NCBI GenBank assembly: GCA_002255985.1
Contig: NKIR01000018.1
Coordinates: 1-35,700 of the forward strand
Direction: 5' to 3'
DNA length: 35,700 bases
Source of the DNA: Sphingomonadaceae bacterium PASS1
Lineage (GTDB): Bacteria; Pseudomonadota; Alphaproteobacteria; Sphingomonadales; Sphingomonadaceae
Made by a program: the position numbers and the translations under genes. Of the stretch, positions 32,822 through 35,700 are shown one piece after another. Below the pieces are notes generated by a model. The model saw nothing but the letters and a program-made list of their open reading frames with translations. It made no database searches and was not told where the DNA came from. How positions within the stretch are numbered: the first letter of the stretch is position 1; each line of letters opens with the position of its first letter.

Positions 32822-32908
32822 GACCGACACGCCTTCGTCTTCCGGAATGGACTGGCAGGTCAGGATATAGCCTTTGGCGATGTCGTCATATATGTCCGCT
32901 GCGTTAGC
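32822..32908 (-). pseudogene. C-terminal remnant of a [2Fe-2S] ferredoxin-domain oxygenase reductase
   Basis: About 29 codons encode AKGYILTCQSIP preceded by ANAADIYDD, the end of a plant-type ferredoxin domain where the last cluster cysteine sits in the LTCQ motif. This is the C-terminus of PaaE/KshB-type reductases. No upstream cysteine cluster or flavin and NAD domains are present, and no terminating context matches, so it is a relic. Between TetR 2 and the NTF2-like gene (32785-33151) I see nothing else convincing. Confidence 0.6.
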
Positions 32909-33151
32909 TACAGTTGTGCCGGGTTGCAGACCTTTGTGCCTGACTACCTGCTCGCCGTCAGCTATCATACTGAAATAATAATTTTTATGTTTTGCAGGGT
33001 CGGGCGATTACAGCGTTCAGAGCGCCCCAGGGTTGGCCAAATGGGCCTGTGATTAGATTTCCGGTACAGACATATCAGCTGAGGATAGACAATTGGCTGT
33101 CGCGGTTTCGCAAGACCGCTTAGAGGTCGTGCCACAAAACAGCAATCCGCT

Positions 33152-33538
33152 CTAAACTTCGACTAACCCCGCAAAATTCTCGTCTTCAAGTCGAATACGC
33201 CATTTCCCGTCCACTTGAAGCAACAGACCAGTGTATGAGTAAAGCTCGGCTGTATTCGCCCCCTTGGCCTGCCATAGCAATTGCCCAACCGCGAGTAAGC
33301 CTCCTTCGCCAACCAGCTCTAGCACGAGATCCTTCCATTTGAAGCTGACGGGAGGCTGCCATGCGGGCTGCCGATAACGGGCCTCCAGTTCCGCAAAACT
33401 CAGCAGTTTCGGGGTACCGTTCCGCACCATCCATGCACCGTCATGGTGATAGCGGGTGAAGATCGCCGATATGTCGCCTGCCTTAAGCTCTCGGGCATAG
33501 TCCTCGAACCAAGCGCGTGCCGCTGAGCTGCTGGTCAT
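33152..33538 (-). CDS. NTF2-like (SnoaL/ketosteroid-isomerase-fold) protein
   Basis: This 128-residue small alpha/beta protein starts at ATG 33538, overlapping the RidA stop by one base. An N-terminal helix ARAWFEDYARELKAGDISAIF is followed by beta-strands such as SFKWKDLVLELVGEGG and KWRIRLEDENF, giving the cone-shaped fold of SnoaL/DUF4440 proteins. Members include isomerases, dehydratases and ligand binders, so function is open. Coupling to RidA suggests a shared small-molecule task. A longer frame upstream is ignored because it lies within the RidA gene. Confidence 0.78.
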   Translation of the reverse strand: MTSSSAARAWFEDYARELKAGDISAIFTRYHHDGAWMVRNGTPKLLSFAELEARYRQPAWQPPVSFKWKDLVLELVGEGGLLAVGQLLWQAKGANTAELYSYTGLLLQVDGKWRIRLEDENFAGLVEV

Positions 33539-33891
33539 CAAACTGTTGATGCCATTGCGATAACCGAAATCTCGACCTTGTAATCGGGACTGGCCATGGA
33601 CGATTGTACCGTTGCACGAGCTGGTGCGTGGCCATGTGGCACCCAGGCATCCCATTCGGCGTTCATCGCGGCGAAGTCGGCCATATCACCCAACCATATA
33701 TTGGCGCTGAGCATCATCTCGCGTCCGCTGCCTGCCTTTTCTAGCAGGGCGTCGATCTTAGCTAGTATTTGACGGGTCTGCCCGCAGGCATCGGCTTCTG
33801 TGTCGCTTGCAACCTGTCCTGCGAGGAAAACAAAACCACCTGCTGCAACCGCTTGGCTCATCCTTTGTTTGGTATCGAAACGGGTAATCAT
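33538..33891 (-). CDS. RidA/YjgF-family enamine/imine deaminase
   Basis: The 117-residue protein is a RidA-family trimer subunit with GGFVFLAGQVASDTEAD and the arginine of the substrate pocket in PARATVQSSMASPDYKVEISVIA. Canonical RidA hydrolyses reactive enamines and imines made by PLP enzymes and amine oxidases. Subfamilies vary, and this one is short (usual 125-130). Its nearness to an aminotransferase and a D-amino-acid dehydrogenase cluster is suggestive. No copy of the shared operator precedes it. It is first in the two-gene unit with the NTF2-like gene. Confidence 0.88.
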   Translation of the reverse strand: MITRFDTKQRMSQAVAAGGFVFLAGQVASDTEADACGQTRQILAKIDALLEKAGSGREMMLSANIWLGDMADFAAMNAEWDAWVPHGHAPARATVQSSMASPDYKVEISVIAMASTV

Positions 33892-34172
33892 CCTTTACTC
33901 CTAATTTTATAGCCACATTGCAAGTATTGGCCGTCCCCCAGTGAGTGGTCCGGGTTGATTGTTAGTGCATCGTCACCTCCTTGGCTAGCACTGACCAAGG
34001 GACGGCTTCTGGTGAGGGTGGACTGTTCAGGAACTCCTTCTCTATAGCCTGCGGCCAGCTTCGAAATCGATCATACAACCTCTTTGGAACTGCCGCTGTT
34101 CACCTCCACAGTGCCGGCCAGATTTCCGAGCCCGGCGGATGATCACATCGAAGACAAGTCCCGCCGTGCGCC

Positions 34173-34398
34173 GTGGCGCGCTCGCCAGTTCATCGGTGAT
34201 GCGGAGGTCACGGATCTTGACGCCAGTGTTGACCTGCATGGCAGAGGTGGCCTCGCGATGTCTGCCAAGGATCTCGCGATACTGACGGCAGCGCTGTTAG
34301 AGGGGCGCCTGTTCGAGCGCCCCGGGACCATGCAGGAGATGTTGTGGCAGGGTGTCAAAGGCCAAAGCGGACGTCGATTGGGCCCTGTAAATTGTTAG
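34173..34398 (+). pseudogene. C-terminal fragment of a beta-lactamase-family serine hydrolase
   Basis: About 75 codons encode DLDASVDLHGRGGLAMSAKDL, then FTAALF-like LTAALLEGRLFERP and MQEMLWQG, the late part of class C beta-lactamase/esterase-type hydrolases. The catalytic SxxK and YxN parts are missing and the end is frame-shifted into unrelated sequence. MlrB, the second enzyme of the microcystin pathway, belongs to this broad superfamily, but the fragment is too short to say whether it derives from such a gene. The 281 bases between RidA and this fragment hold nothing I recognise. Confidence 0.6.
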
Positions 34399-34500
34399 CA
34401 ATCGGCCCTTTCCAGCCATGGGTCTTGCTTGGCGGAGGTGACCCCTCAAACTATATGGGGGCCCGCCAGTCATATTTCCGCACGTTCAGCCGCAGTAGGA

Positions 34501-35215
34501 TCATGTCTCCGCCGCTTCTACGATACCACTGCATGTCCCGAATCCGATGGTACGAAAACCTTCACGGATGGCCTTTGCCGAGAGGATGACCTCATCGCCA
34601 TCTTCGAGAAAGGCACGTTCCTCGCCACATGGTAGTAGGACGCGCACCTTGCCTCCCTGTGAAAGCTCCATAAGGCTTCCCAAACCCGACGAATCTGGTG
34701 TCGAGATTGTTCCGGTGCCCAAGAGATCGCCCGGCATCAGGTTGCATCCATTTGCTGTGTGATGCGTTATCATTTGCGCGATGGTCCAGTACATGGAAGT
34801 GGCGGGCCCCTTTCCTAGCCGATGGGGTGCCAAGCCGACTTCGCGCATGGCACGGGTAGCAAGCCAGGTCTCGAGATTGATCGAGAAGGCGCCTTTTGTT
34901 TGATCGGTCGCATCCAGCAGATAGGGGAGCGGCGCGGGATCACCTTCGGGCCGGGCAGGTTGCGCGATACGAAACGGTGCAAGTGCTTCTGACGTGATTA
35001 CCCATGGCGATACACTGGTGAGGAAGTTCTTGGCCAGGAAGGGCCCTAGCGGTTGATACTCCCAGGCCTGCAAGTCGCGTGCCGACCAGTCGTTGAGGAG
35101 GCAAAGGCCCCCGATGCGTGATCCTGCCTCCGTTATCGAAACCGTTTCGCCCAGGTCATTCTCGCCAGCAATCCAGACACCCAACTCAAGCTCATAATCA
35201 AGCCGCCAGCGCCCG
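34501..35215 (-). pseudogene. Fumarylacetoacetase, C-terminal part (5'-truncated)
   Basis: About 237 residues match the C-terminal domain of fumarylacetoacetase, the last enzyme of homogentisate/tyrosine breakdown. Metal ligands are kept in LDYELEL (equivalent to Glu199 and Glu201) and NDWSARD (Asp233), along with QAWEYQPLGPFLAKNF, THHTANGCNLMPGDLLGTG and a normal C-terminus. The N-terminal third with catalytic His133 and Asp126 is missing. The homology begins at about 35211, right where the integrase gene ends. The few codons further upstream belong to integrase DNA. It is almost surely dead. Confidence 0.88.
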
Positions 35216-35700
35216 ATCCAGTACGTCGGTGATAGAGTCCGCTGCAATCATGGCAGGTTGGGCTGCGAGGTGGGCATAGCGGGCAGTGGTCTGCACCTGC
35301 GTGTGTCCCAGAAGCTTTCCGATGATAGGAAGCGAGTGTCCGGCCGCAATCGCTGTCGAGGCGAACGTGTGCCGAAGATCATGGATCCGGACCTCGGGCA
35401 GACCTGCGCGGGCGCGCACTCGCTGCCAGAAGGGCTGAAGATCAGTCAGCCGGGCACCGGGCAGCGTTCCCGTGATCACCCATGGGTTGCCGGGTAGGCG
35501 AGGGGCATTTTCGAGCAGCTCGCATGCGGGCCGGCCTAGAAACACCTTCTTCGCCCCCGATTTGGAGTCCGGTAGGTTGAGGGTGCGGGCTTCGAAATCC
35601 ACATAGTCCCACTGCAAGGTCATGATCTCGTTAAGGCGGCATCCGGTGTAGATGAGCAGTCTGATGGCGAGGATAGCAGACGGCATCTCGCGGCCTTCCT
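35198..35700 (-). CDS. Tyrosine recombinase/integrase, C-terminal catalytic domain (partial)
   Basis: The visible 166 or so residues, cut by the right edge, hold the complete catalytic set of phage-type integrases: Arg in YTGCRLNEI, Lys in DSKSGAKK, His and Arg in RIHDLRHTFAS, His in LLGHTQVQTTARYAHL and the nucleophile Tyr in that same segment. The chain ends ...DVLDRALAA. Its stop codon appears to be supplied by fumarylacetoacetase-derived DNA, so the true C-terminus may have been altered slightly. The N-terminal arm- and core-binding domains lie outside the window. It points to the region being, or having been, part of an integrative element. Confidence 0.9.
   Translation of the reverse strand, partial: EGREMPSAILAIRLLIYTGCRLNEIMTLQWDYVDFEARTLNLPDSKSGAKKVFLGRPACELLENAPRLPGNPWVITGTLPGARLTDLQPFWQRVRARAGLPEVRIHDLRHTFASTAIAAGHSLPIIGKLLGHTQVQTTARYAHLAAQPAMIAADSITDVLDRALAA

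Noticed and set aside
33095-33125. GCGGT...ACCGC hairpin downstream of the NTF2-like gene as a terminator
   Set aside because: The stem is only five pairs and no T-run follows in the direction of transcription.
33928-33943. ATTGGCCGTCC before the RidA gene, similar to the left half of the operator
   Set aside because: About 10 of 16 positions match and there is no palindrome, so it cannot be told from chance.
1-35700. CRISPR arrays, tRNA or rRNA genes, riboswitches
   Set aside because: No regularly spaced repeats, tRNA-like cloverleaf ends or rRNA segments were recognised by eye.

Overview
The window looks like an accessory catabolic island from an alphaproteobacterium, most likely a sphingomonad. 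The clues are twin TonB-dependent receptors of sphingomonad style, a homologue of the microcystinase MlrA (a family best known from Sphingomonadales), many ATGA-type coupled genes, and sphingomonad-like gene families throughout. This is inferred from gene content; no phylogenetic marker is present.

Layout. The left edge (1-409) is an IS3-family element inserted into a leucine-dehydrogenase-like gene. Then come TonB receptor 1 (558-2762), a decayed stretch with an M20 amidohydrolase remnant (about 3260-3600) and TetR regulator 1 (3689-4312). From 4420 to 19269 lies a peptide-processing block: an M81/MlrC-like peptidase, a C26 gamma-glutamyl hydrolase, a class III aminotransferase, a Dpp-type ABC importer whose genes are split over three transcription units (dppBC, dppA, dppDF), a D-amino-acid dehydrogenase, a P1 (DmpA/BapA-type) aminopeptidase, a second M81 peptidase, an acyl-CoA ligase and an MlrA-like intramembrane glutamic protease. 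From 19250 to 29767 lies an acyl-CoA block: alpha-methylacyl-CoA racemase, M55 D-aminopeptidase, a second ligase, a two-part MaoC hydratase, an SCPx-type thiolase, two acyl-CoA dehydrogenases, two crotonase-fold enzymes and an HSD17B4-type dehydrogenase. TonB receptor 2 (29868-32039), TetR regulator 2, a RidA/NTF2-like pair and a scrap yard of gene remnants follow. The right end holds a tyrosine integrase abutting a headless fumarylacetoacetase.

How it may work. Five copies of one 16-bp motif (consensus ATTGACCGACCGGTCG) sit before both TonB receptors and in the three divergent promoter regions. They tie most genes into one probable TetR-controlled regulon. The gene set reads as a route: outer-membrane capture, periplasmic binding and ABC import of a peptide, ring opening or cleavage by the MlrA-like protease, trimming by peptidases suited to unusual (D-, beta-, gamma-linked) bonds, removal of amino groups, CoA activation, then beta-oxidation with enzymes typical of 2-methyl-branched chains. 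A microcystin- or nodularin-like peptide carrying Adda (a 2-methyl-3-amino acid) would need just such a set. The true substrate cannot be read from the sequence. No mlrD-like transporter and no intact mlrB-like gene is present; only a short serine-hydrolase fragment is seen near the right end.
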